From Petunia secreta (taxonomy: Eukaryota > Streptophyta > Magnoliopsida > Solanales > Solanaceae): 64,000 nt of DNA. The DNA lies in assembly GCA_029990175.1 (NCBI GenBank), contig JARKIP010000023.1, positions 23,331,501 to 23,395,500 on the forward strand, given 5' to 3'. Shown here piece after piece: positions 32,647-43,308 of the stretch. Both the position numbers and the translations under genes were made by a program. How positions within the stretch are numbered: the stretch's first letter is position 1; every line of letters starts with the position of its first letter. The notes below the pieces were generated by a model, which was given only the letters and a program-made list of their open reading frames with translations, did no database searches and was not told the origin of the DNA.

Positions 32647-35600
32647 GTGCACCACCGCCAGGCAGAGGCTGTGGGTATGGTGGTAGTGTTCTTCAAGGGT
32701 GGTCATTATAGTAGCAGTTCAGCTCAGCCTCAGAGACAGTTTTATGCTTTGCCAGCACGACACGATGTCGTGGCATCCAACGTAGTGGTTAAAAGTTTTA
32801 GTATTGATTATATGTGCATTCGTGATCCCTTTTGTATTTCTACTCCTGTTGGAGAGTCTATTGTGGTGGAGCGGGTATATCCTGGTTGTACTGTATCTTT
32901 TGGGGGGCGTGAGACCATGGTTGATTTATTAGTTCTGGACATGGTGGATTTTGATGTGATTATCGGTATGGATTGGTTGGCATCATGTTATGCTACTCTC
33001 GATTGTCATGCCAAGATTATTCGGCTTTCTTTTCCTGGCTCAGTACCGGTAGTGTGTCACGGTTCTTGTTTGCCACCTACGGGACGTGTTATCTCTTTTA
33101 TGAAAGCAAGGAGGATGGTGAATAAGGGGTGTTATGCTTATCTTGCCATGATTCGAGATACTAGTATAGAGTTTCCGTCTCTTGACTCTGTTCCCGTTGT
33201 GAGGGAGTTTACTGATGTGTTTCCCGATGATTTGCCTGGACTTCCTCTAGATAGGGATATTGAGTTCGGTATTGATTTGGTGCCCGGAACTCAGCCTATA
33301 TCTATTCCTCCGTATCGTATGGCTCCAGCCGAGTTGAAGGAGTTAAAGGATCAATTGCAAGACTTATTGGATAAGGGGTTCATTCGACCTAGTGTGTCGC
33401 CTTGGGGAGCTCCAGTGTTGTTCGTTAAGAAAAAAAGATGGCTCTATGCATATGTGCATTGATTATAGACAGTTGAACAAGGTCACTATCAAGAATAAGT
33501 ATTCTTTGCCTTGTATAGATGACTTGTTCGATCAGTTGCAAGGAGCTAAGTTCTTTTCCAAGATTGACTCGAGGTCTGGGTATCATCAATTGAAGATTCG
33601 GGAGTCCGATATCCCGAAGACAGCATTCAGGACTCGTTATGGTCATTATGAATTCTTGGTTATGTCTTTTGGGCTTACGAATGCTCCAGCAGCTTTTATG
33701 GATATGATGAACCGTGTGTTCAAGCCTTATCTAGACTCGTTTGTCATTGTCTTTATTGATGACATCTTGGTCTATTCGCATAACCGTGAGGAGCATGAGC
33801 ATCATTTGAGATTGGTTCTTCAGACACTTCGGGAACGTAAGCTTTATGCCAAGTTCTCAAAGTGTGAGTTCTGGTTGGACTCTGTGGATTTCTTGGGTCA
33901 TGTAGTGTCTAGTGAGGGTATTAAAGTCGATCCTAAGAAGATTGAGGCTGTTCAGAATTGGCCACGACCTACTTCGCCGACAGAGATTCGTAGTTTTCTT
34001 GGTTTGGCTGGATATTATCGGCGATTTGTGGAGAAGTTTTCATCTATCACTGCTCCATTGACCCGCCTGACTCAGAAAGCGGTTCAATTTCGTTGGTCAG
34101 AAGAGTGTGAGGCGAGCTTTCAGAAGCTCAAGTCATTGTTGACTAGCGCTCCAGTGTTATCTCTTCCTTCTGGAGCTGGAGGGTTTGTAGTTTATTGTGA
34201 TGCTTCTCGTGTTGGGTTGGGATGTGTCTTGATGCAACATGGTAAAGTCATTGCCTATGCTTCTAGGCAGTTGAAGGTGAATGAGAAGAACTATCCGACT
34301 CATGATTTGGAGTTAGCAGCTGTGGTATTTGCTTTAAAGATTTGGAGACATTACCTGTATGGCGAGCCTTGTGAGATCTTCACCGATCACAAGAGCTTGC
34401 AGTACTTGCTTACTCAGAAGGACCCGAATGGTAGGCAACGTAGATGGCTTGAGTTGATCAAAGATTATGATCTTACTATTCATTATCATCCGGGGAAAGC
34501 AAATGTGGTGGCCGATGCATTGAGTAGGAAGTCTATGGGTAGTCTTGCATTTCTTGATATTGAGATGAGACCTTTAGCTCGAGAGTTGCTGACTCTATAT
34601 AATTCAAAGGTGAGATTTGATAGTTCGGACTCGAATCGGGTATTTGCTTGTATGGTCGCTCAGTCTTCCTTAGTTAGCCAGATTAAGGAAAGACAATTCG
34701 AGGATCCTTACTTTGTTGAGTTGCGAGGGCGCATTCAAAGTGGAGGAGCCCCTCCTTTTGAGTTGGATAGTGATGGTATTCTTCGGGTTGGGGGTCGTCT
34801 TTGTGTTCCGAATGTTGGTGATTTGAGGCGGTTGATTCTTGATGAGGCTCATAGTTCGCGGTATTCCATTCATCCCGGTATCACCAAGATGTACCAGGAC
34901 CTTCGGGAGTTGTATTGGTGGAGGGGGATGAAGAAAGATGTCTTTGATCATGTATCTCGGTGCTTGAACTGTCAGCAAGTCAAGTACGAGCATAGGAGAC
35001 CCGCAGGTTTAGCCCAGACATTACCCATTCCTGAGTGGAAGTGGGAGAGGATTACCATGGATTTTGTAGTTGGCTTGCCGAAGACATTGCGGCATCATGA
35101 TTCAGTTTGGGTAATTGTTGATAGACTTACCAAGTCGGCCCATTTTATTCCGGTAAAGACAACTGATACATCAAAGAAGTTGGCTCAGATCTTTATTGAG
35201 CAGATTGTTCGGCTGCATGGTACTCCATTATCTATTATCTCTGATCGAGGCTCTCAGTTCACTTCTCAGTTTTGGCAGGCTTTTCAGCGAGAGTTGGGTA
35301 CTCAGGTCCAGCTTAGTACCGCATTTCATCCGCAGACTGATGGACAGTCTGAGCGGACTATTCAGATCTTGGAGGATATGTTGAGAGCATGTGCCTTGGA
35401 TTTTGGCGGGCATTGGGATGATCATTTGGCTCTTGCAGAGTTTGCTTATAATAACAGTTATCAGTCTTCCATTCAGATGGCGCCATTCGAGGCATTATAT
35501 GGTCGCCGATGTCGATCTCTAGTTGGTTGGTTCGAGACTCGAGATGTTGAGGTGTTGGGTCCTGATATTGTTCGTCAAACTTTGGATACGGTTCGTATCA

Positions 35601-36106
35601 TTCAGGATCGTCTTCGAACTGCTCAGAGTAGGCAAATATCATACTCGAACAAGAGAAGCCGAGAGTTGGTATTTGAGGAAGGTGATATGGTTTTCTTAAA
35701 AGTATCACCAATGTGGGGTGTGAAGAGATTTGGGAAGAAGGGCAAGTTGAGCCCTAGGTTCATTGGTCCTTTTAAGATTGTGAAGCATATTGGTGAGGTT
35801 GCTTATCGACTTGCATTACCAGAGTCTATGCCTGTTCATCCCGTTTTTCATGTTTCTATGCTCCGGAAGTGTGTTTGAGATCCCACTCATATCATAGAGG
35901 TGGACCCTGTTCAATTGGATGTGAACTTAGCTTATGAAGAAGTTCCAGTTGCTATTGTAGGAAGAGATACCCGAAAGTTGAGGTGTAAAGAGATTCCGTT
36001 AGTAAAAGTGCGATGGCATAACCGTCCGCATGATGAGGATACTTGGGTGATTGAGTCGAGCATGCGGGATAGATATCCCCACTTGTTTGAAGCATCAGGT
36101 AAGTAG
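32647..36106 (+). pseudogene. pol: Element B pol (protease remnant, RT, RNase H, integrase, chromodomain-like tail)
   Basis: 32647-33462 covers the protease region, where TPVGESIVVERVYPGC and VIIGMDWLASCY are present but the D-x-G-S active-site segment upstream is missing. It runs on to the RT start (PPYRMAPAELKELKDQL). An extra A in an A-run near 33435 shifts frame. RT and later parts are intact in 33392-35878. RT has FIDDILVYS; RNase H has VVYCDASRVGLGC and TDHKSLQYL; integrase has H-x..H and CLNCQQVK, then MDFVVGLP, IISDRGSQF and HPQTDGQSERT. A TGA at 35876-35878 separates the chromodomain-like tail (PLVKVRWHNRPHDEDTW, ending 36106). Confidence 0.85.
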
Positions 36107-36578
36107 ATTTTAAAGTCCTTGCATTTAAATTCCTCTTATTAATGGTGAGTTATAGCATGTTTACCTCCTTGTCGGAGTTTTTATATTCATTAAAGTAATT
36201 TATCTCCTTTCCGGAGTATTTGATTCATTAGAGTGATTTAGCTCCTTGCCGGAGTGTTTTTGATTTATTATTGAGATTTACCTCCTTGTCGGAGCGGTTG
36301 AGATTATCTTGAGCTTTGTTTGGTGCCTATGCATGGCTTAATATATTGTATATGGTGGTTGTTGGTATTTGAGACAGGAATTATTTTTGGATAGTCCAAT
36401 TTACAAAGGAAACTCTGGCGAAATTTTTGTAAATCTTGGGACTTAGCCAAATTTGAGAATATATTAAGTTTGGTTGTGAGTGGTAAATGTTTTGGTGTTG
36501 GATGCATTGTCTATCAATAGATGATTGGTATTGGGTGGATTAAGTTCGAGGACGAACTTGTGTTTAAGTGGAGGAGAA
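36107..36578 (+). other. 3' untranslated region and polypurine tract of B
   Basis: Holds four imperfect copies of a ctccttgccggagtgttt unit (36165-36300), about 40 bases apart. It ends in the polypurine tract gtggaggagaa at the LTR edge. Confidence 0.6.
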
Positions 36579-38410
36579 TGTAACACCCCGATATTTTATA
36601 ATAATAACTTTATTTTATTTAAATTTGAATTGGAGAAAAAAAAAATAAGAAAATTAATTAGATAACTTTTGAACTAAATTGATATCTTGTTATACTAGTT
36701 GGACCTTAAAATATAAAAAGGAGAAAGTGGTGGGTTAGGCCCACATCTCTTTTGCTAACCCATAACATTAGAGCATATATAAACTCATCATCTTATCCCT
36801 TAGGGTTGAAATAAATTGAAGAACCAATGGGGTAAAGCGGGGCGTCTGCCGTAGCATTCAAGTTGAAATACCGTCGATCAGGTACTAATTTATCCTTATC
36901 CTGAAGAGAAGTTTTTGGAATGATCTTATATATGCAAACTCTTAGAATTAGTGATTGGTGGCAAGGTATTTTCATGTGAAAGTGATTAAATAATGCTTGC
37001 CCAGCATAGTGGTGTCAATGAATGGGTGGGTAATAATGATTAGATGATGATGGCTTTTGGCTAACTGGTGTGGATTTCAAATTGTTAACAAAATTTGCTC
37101 CTGTGTCGTTTAACCAATTGCGAGAAGCACTGTTTTGGTTGGCGTCATTAATTATTCATTTGGTATTAAATTCCTAGCAATCTATTACTATATTAGCAAT
37201 TTAAATGGTTAATTTGCTGAATATATATAGCTAATTATCGGGTAAATTGAAGTACTTTCTTACCCTTTGATAATATATTTTTTTGAGAGATAGAAAGTGT
37301 TGTGGAACACTAAGTTATATATTTATTAAATATGAGATTTTGACACTCAAATTTGTATTTAAATTAGGAGACTTTTTCATAAATTTAGACTCGTGTGATT
37401 ATGAGTAATATGATTGCGAGTTCAATTTCAAAGTTTGACTAGGTAGGCCAGGGGTTCACTTTTAAGTTGATTTCATAATCTCTTTAGCTTAAGGTTGGTA
37501 ATGTTTAACCATTAGACTTAGTATTGATGGTATTACGTTCTTTAATAGAGTGAGAACGTTGGGAAGAGATTCGAAAGGGATCGTTGACTAACTAGTGAGC
37601 TTCGGACCGAGGTAAGTGTATTTATCTTTCTTGGTGGACTTGCTCCACACCCTATGTATAATATATCCTTCTATACATCTTATTGTGGTACGATGTAGTT
37701 CCGTACATATCATTGAGGCACGATGTAGTTCCGTGCATATTATTGTGGTACGATGTAGTTCCGTACATATTATTGACGTACGATGTAGTTCCGTACGTAT
37801 TATCATAGCACGATGTAGTTCCGTGCATATAGTTGTAATATGACGTAGTTATGTGTTTATCCCCGAGTTACAATGAAAGTGTCGTGGTACTTGATGATGG
37901 AATATGAACATTACTTGATAGTTAATTGAACGGTTTCTCTTTACTCTCGATTATTTGAGTTATTTTGCCTTGCTTGCTAATTTACTTGGAGCCCCGTCCC
38001 CGCTTATTGAGTCACTCGACTCACCCCTCTCCTTTCTTTGTTGGTTTATTTATGTCTTGCAGATTCGACACCATCTATTAGTGAGCATCGTGGTTGACCG
38101 AGGTGGAGCATTCCTTTATTAGCGGTGAGCCAACCCTTCGTCCGTGGTGGCCACCTATATAGTTTATATTTCCCTTTGATATATTCCCAATACTTTGGAG
38201 TTGTATAACTTATTCGGCACTCTTAGATGTTCATGATTCGGGAAGTACTTAAACCTTTCTTTGTTGGTGTTATTTCTACTTTATTCTACGGTATTGAGAT
38301 ATCTATATTTTTCATTGAGAAGCTTATATTATTCATTCATAATCAAGTGGGTTCGCCCGACAGGGTTAGTTGGGTGCCCTCACGACCTATTCGGATTTTG
38401 GGTCGTGACA
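36579..38410 (+). repeat. 3' LTR of element B
   Basis: 1832 bp, same length as the 5' LTR and indistinguishable in the parts compared, indicating recent insertion. Confidence 0.9.
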
Positions 38411-38512
38411 AATAAAGGGAGATCTAGGGGGTCAATAGCTATGATCATTCACTTCAATTGTATTATGTAGGCAAAAGAACACAATATATAGTGCCACTTG
38501 TATACAATAGTA
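38411..38512. repeat. Tandem repeat, right part (after element B)
   Basis: Continues the 150-bp unit (agatctagggggtcaatagc, tatgatcattcacttcaatt) and ends where an LTR-like palindrome begins. Confidence 0.7.
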
Positions 38513-38903
38513 TGTGAGCAAAAATACGCCACCTACTTTACGTGGATACGTGTCCAGCTGGCGAGATTAGACTTAGCCTATAAGTCACCGGGCACAGAGG
38601 ATACACGCCTGCTCCTTGAGCCATTGCCGTTCAAGCGGCGCAGGCATAGGACAAAGGGTCTACATCCCACCGCTTTAGGGTTCACAGTCTCCTAGCGGTG
38701 GTATATACAAAATCCTAGCTAGGGGACTGTGAACCCTAAGGCGGTGGGATGTATACCCTGCGTCCTATGCCTGTGCCGCTTGAACGACTGTGGCTCAAGG
38801 AGCGGGCATGTATCCTCTGTGCCGGTGACTTATAGGCTAAGTCTGATCTCGCCAGCTGGACTTATATCCCCATAATAGTAGGTGGTGTATTTTTGCCCAT
38901 AAA
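38513..38903. repeat. Large inverted repeat made of two Tat-like LTR pieces
   Basis: Arms 38513-38695 and 38719-38903 are inverted copies (about 180 bases, high identity) separated by about 23 bases. The right arm, read on the minus strand, is the 3' LTR of element E. The left arm is the same LTR start on the plus strand (TGTGAGCAAAAATACGCC). Confidence 0.75.
38719..38903 (-). repeat. 3' LTR of Tat-like element E, truncated
   Basis: Minus strand from 38903; matches the 5' LTR at 58779 down. The polypurine tract (CAAGTGGGGGGACTGA, minus) lies at 38906-38921. Confidence 0.7.
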
Positions 38904-39210
38904 GTCAGTCCCCCCACTTGCTGAATGTTGTCGTAAGCAGTTAGAAAGTGAAAGAAGCATGATTGAAGATGTAAGGATTTTTCGAAGCATGATACTAATC
39001 CCCTGTCTCTTCGCATTCAACGCATTGAATGCGAGTACTCAAGTATAATGACGCGTAATCTTATGATTGGAGGCGTTTTGTGCGTGTCTTTCTTATACTG
39101 CAACAGCTCTATTATATCCATAATTATTGGGATGTATCACGCAAGCTACGATAATTACGATCCCACGTTTCAAAAACGATCTGCTTCACATCCGAGACTC
39201 CTCTTTAGTG

Positions 39211-39221
39211 TGTATAAATAC
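39211..39221 (+). promoter_or_regulatory. TATA box of the antisense gene in element E
   Basis: TGTATAAATAC lies about 105 bases upstream of the ATG at 39324, with a pyrimidine-rich leader between. The gene thus has its own promoter, on the strand opposite the element's genomic transcript. Confidence 0.5.
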
Positions 39222-39579
39222 ACCATAATTACAGAGGCTTTTATTCACCTTCAAACTATCCCAAGATTTCCTTTCAATAGCAGCTCTTTTCCTAGTCTTT
39301 TCAAAAGCTTCTTTTCTTCAACATGGCCAAAAGAGCAAATTTTCCTCCCGCAAACTTCAAAGTCTCTAACTATCTTCCTACAACCTTAAATTTTGAAGGT
39401 GATGGCCGAATGTCGGGCTAAACATAAAAAAAAGGCGAGAATAACAACATTTCCATCGAGTTCTACCCAACTGTTGTCGTGAAATACGACATAACCCACC
39501 TCAGGCTTGAGTGCAAATGGACTCAACTTGTTGATATTATTATCCCTACTGTTGACGAAAGAATTTCCTCTCATCGTGC

Positions 39580-40820
39580 TGATGTTTGGCAATATTTCCT
39601 ATTTTACCTTAATTATTCTCATATTTTAGTACTTTATGCGCTCGTTATATGTGATAAATGTATTTCTTGTGCTCACTTATCGTATTTGTGATGTTAGAAA
39701 TGGTGCGGATGAATTAGAGGCAAGAACAAGCAAATTAGAGCTAATGGACGCGTTGGAAGCTATATTGGAGCAAGGCTTCAAGAAAGTCCTGGAGCGTTGG
39801 AAGCTATACTGGAGCAAGGCTTCAAGAAAGCCCTGAAAAGTTGGAGGCCATGGTGGAGGCGTGGCTCCAAGACAGCCTTGAGGCTGACGAGACAAAAGTT
39901 CTCCCAACTAGATTAGGCTTTGGTTTAACTTATCCTAGCACTTTGTAAACAATATAAAACCTCTTTTATTTCATGCTAGAGGTGGAGGTCGAATTTCTAA
40001 GAGAAAATTTGGAGTTCATACACTTGGAACCAAGTATTTAATTCCTTTTCATCATCTATTACAATATTTCATCTTTCTTACATGAATTATTGTGTTGTGA
40101 TTATGAGTATGTGTAACTAAACCTACCGTTCTGGGGTTAGAGTATTTCATGAAAGTTGTTGTTTGAAGATTGATTTCCATTAATTGAATCCCATAACGGA
40201 TTATTTATTCTTTCTTGATTTCACTTGTGTAATTATTAGAGCTCGATAATTATGCACTATCTATGGTTTTTAGATTGAACTCGAAAGAGGGAATTTATTA
40301 ACGCAATAAGAAAGAGTAGGGCTAGTTTGTGAACCCGGGCATCGGGGAACCAATTTGTGAGTAGGATAGACATATACTTGCTCGCCTAGTTTAACTAATC
40401 ACAGAATTCGTTAATGCATGCACGTGATTCAACCCATAGACATATATGGATTGAAGTAGCCTGCATAGACTGTGAAGAATCGAAGGGTTTTCACAGGTAC
40501 ATTTACTCTGTTAGTTAGTAATCCGGAATTTAAGAAGTGGAATCAATTGGAAAACTCAACGGGATTGTTCGTAACTGACCCTGGACCGTCTCCTTAATAT
40601 TGTTTACAACCAAAGTTTGCTCCATTGTTTGACTGAATTTACATCATATTAATTACTGCTCTTTAGTCACTAAAATTCTCACTATTGGAAAAGATCCCTG
40701 AATAGTTGTTAGAAATTGTTTGTTAAGCGTCAGTCTGAATAGTCCTCGTGGGAACGATACTCTACTTATCATTTTATTACTTGTCGACCACGTATACTTG
40801 TGTGTGCGTTGGGAGCAACA
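39580..40820 (+). repeat. 5' LTR of Athila C
   Basis: Has a 44-bp tandem duplication (ttggaagctata(t/c)tggagcaa units, 39750-39837) and a TATA-like site (ATATAAAAC, near 39950). Confidence 0.85.
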
Positions 40821-40943
40821 AGTTTTTGGCGCCGTTGCCGGGGACTAATTATTGACTGATTTCTTTTTGAACGATTACTTATTATCTATTCAGGTTTAAT
40901 TTTTTGTTGAGTTTCTTGTGCAGTTTCAGGCAACAGGTTTTGC

Positions 40944-43308
40944 ATGCAAAGGAATAGAAAGGACGAACCACTCGCACCTTTTGATCCCGAGCCTGAAAGG
41001 ACTTTGAGAAGGGTAAGAAGAGAAGCGAGAGACCGAAAAGCACTAGCAATTTTACTTGCTTCCTTACCCACTGAAATGGCAGAAGAACGAGCAGTAGCAA
41101 TGCGAGATGTTGCTCTTCCCAGCCTGGGGGAGTAGCGTCTAGTATTGTGAAGCCCGCTATCACCGGGCACTTTGAGATTAAGCCCGACATGATTCAGTTG
41201 CTGCATGTGACTGGGCAATATGCTGGATTACTTCATGAAGATCCGCAGCAACACATTCAGAATTTCCTGGAGATCAGTGATACTTATACACCATCGGGAG
41301 TTCCTACTGATTATGTTCGCTTGACGTTGTTCCCGTTTTCACTGATTGGGGCAGCAAGGTAGTGGTTAAAGGCTGAAAAGCCTAGGTCTATCACTACTTG
41401 GGAGGATTTGGCTAAGAAGTTCTTGGCTAAATTTTATCCATCTGCCAAGACAGCCCGGCTGATGAGTGAAATTATGTCCCTTAAACAGATAGAAGGAGAG
41501 TCTTTGTATTCAGCCTGGGAGCGATTTAAAGCTCTATTGAGAGATTGTCCGCACCACAACCAATCCAATGAGGTTACTGCACACACTTTTGTTGAGGGGT
41601 TGAATGCGCACACTAAGATCGTGGTAGATGCTGCTGCAGGAGGCCAAGTACTGGCGTTAAATTTTGACCAGATCTATGATTTACTTGACAAGTTTTCGCA
41701 GAGCAATCCTGATTGGCAGGGAGTTGGTAGAGCTACTGCACAGAAATCTGCTGGGGTACTTCAATTAGCTGCAGTTTCAGAGCTGAGGCCGAAAATGGAT
41801 GCTATTTCCAATCAAATCAGCAAGCTAGCTCTGGCGCAGACTCAACAACCAGCAGCTCCAGTGCAACAACTTCAAGTTTTTTGTGAGGTTTGTGGAGAGG
41901 ATCTTGCTACTGAGGTCTGTCCATCTAATCCAGAGTCAGTGTATTATGTAGGTAATCAGAACAGATCATAGGTCAGAATCGCAATCAATATGGTAATAGC
42001 TATAACACCAATTGGCGTAATCACCCTAATTTTTCTTGGAGGGATAATCGTGAGCAGCTACAAGGCAATGAGAGACCCCAAAATAATCTTCAAAATGTAC
42101 CACAGCAGGTGTCACAGTCGCAGACTCGGCCACAGCAGTCTAATTCAGTTAAGGATATGCATAGAAAAATTCTTGCAGGGCAACAAAAACTCATGGATGA
42201 TTCAGCAGCTCAGGCACAAACAATAAAAGATTTGAGCAATGCTCAGAAAGATCTTGAGAGACAAATGGGGCAGCTCGCTGGAGCACAGAATAATAGGCCT
42301 CGGGGTGCTTTGCCAAGTGATACAGAGATAAATCCTAAAGAATTTGTGCAAGCAGTTACTTTGAGGAATGGAAGAGCTCTAGAAGAAGTTCCCCCAAGGC
42401 CAAAGAAGCCTGTTGGTGAGTTAGAGCCTAATGCTGATAGAGAGATGGAGAAAGAAGCTGAGAAAGTGATAGAAAAGCAACCCGAGCCTGCTATTGTGAG
42501 ACCACCACCACCTTTTCCTCAGAGACTTCAGAAGCAGAAAGTTGATGCAGCATGCAAGAAATTTTTGGAGATTTTGAGTCAGATTCAGGTAAATATTCCT
42601 TTGGTGGAGCTTTTGAGGGATGTTCCCAAATATGCTAAATACATCAAGGATATTGTCGCTAACAAGAGAAGACTGACTGAGTTCGAGACAGTTGCACTCA
42701 CTGAGGAGTGTAGTTCTAGAGTTAGAAGCAAGCTTCCTCAGAAATTGAAGGATCCTGGCAGTTTTACCATTCCCTTGAAAATTGGGGAACATGAGGTTGG
42801 ACGAGCTTTGTGTGATTTGGGTGCCAGTGTGAATTTAATGCCTTCATCAGTTTTCAGGAAGCTAGGCCTGGGTGAACCACGACCAACTACTGTGACTCTG
42901 CAACTGGCTGATAGATCTTTGACATGCCCCGAGGGGATTATTGAGGATGTTCTTGTACAAGTGAGTCAGTTTATATTGCCTATTGATTTCATTATTCTTG
43001 ACTATGAAGCTGATCCTGAGGTTCCTCTCATATTGGCAAGAGGATTTTTGGCTACTGCTGATGCTGTCATTAGAGTTAGAGCTGGAAAGATGATCATTAA
43101 GGTAAATGGGGAAGAAGCTGTGTTTAATGTGTTCATAGCTACCCTGCTTCCTTCTCATTATGAAGAGTTGTCCATAGTAAAAGTGATAGATTATGAGTTT
43201 ACTGCTGATGAGAGGTCATTCTTGGCCTCTAATGTTGATTCTCTAGAAAAGGCACTCTTATGTGATGATGATGATATCCTGAAGGATGATGACATTGAAG
43301 AATATTAG
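40944..43308 (+). pseudogene. gag-pro: Athila C gag-protease
   Basis: Starts MQRNRKDEPLAPFDPEPE, with a basic segment (RRVRREARDRKAL) that element A lacks. A base loss near 41128 shifts frame. A TAG at 41360-41362 replaces a Lys codon of element A. A second frame change occurs near 41970. Gag core at 41147-41970; knuckle CEVCGEDLATEVC with both spaced Cys but Leu for the His. 42109-43308 carries the linker (PRGALPSDTEINPKEF, QAVTLRNGRALEE) and the aspartic protease with CDLGASVNLMPSSVF (about 42810) and a flap/ILA region (PLILARGFLATADAV). It was once one continuous polyprotein with pol. Confidence 0.8.

Larger units (their letters stand above)
30366..38410 (+). mobile_element. Ty3/gypsy chromovirus B (Tekay/Del-like), complete structure
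   Basis: 8045 bp. LTRs of 1832 bp each at 30366-32197 and 36579-38410, beginning TGTAACACCCC and ending TCGTGACA, with no difference in any stretch I compared. The primer site TGGTATCAGAGCC (initiator Met tRNA) starts at 32201, and the polypurine tract is gtggaggagaa before 36579. The interior is only 4.4 kb: gag is reduced to a short remnant, then pol with a frameshift, then a chromodomain-like tail after a stop. Both flanks carry aataaaggg, a 9-base match, longer than the 5-base duplication usual for this group. Confidence 0.9.

Noticed and set aside
34670..34993. 107-residue minus-strand ORF inside element B
   Set aside because: Shadow of the pol frame; codon pattern follows the plus-strand integrase.
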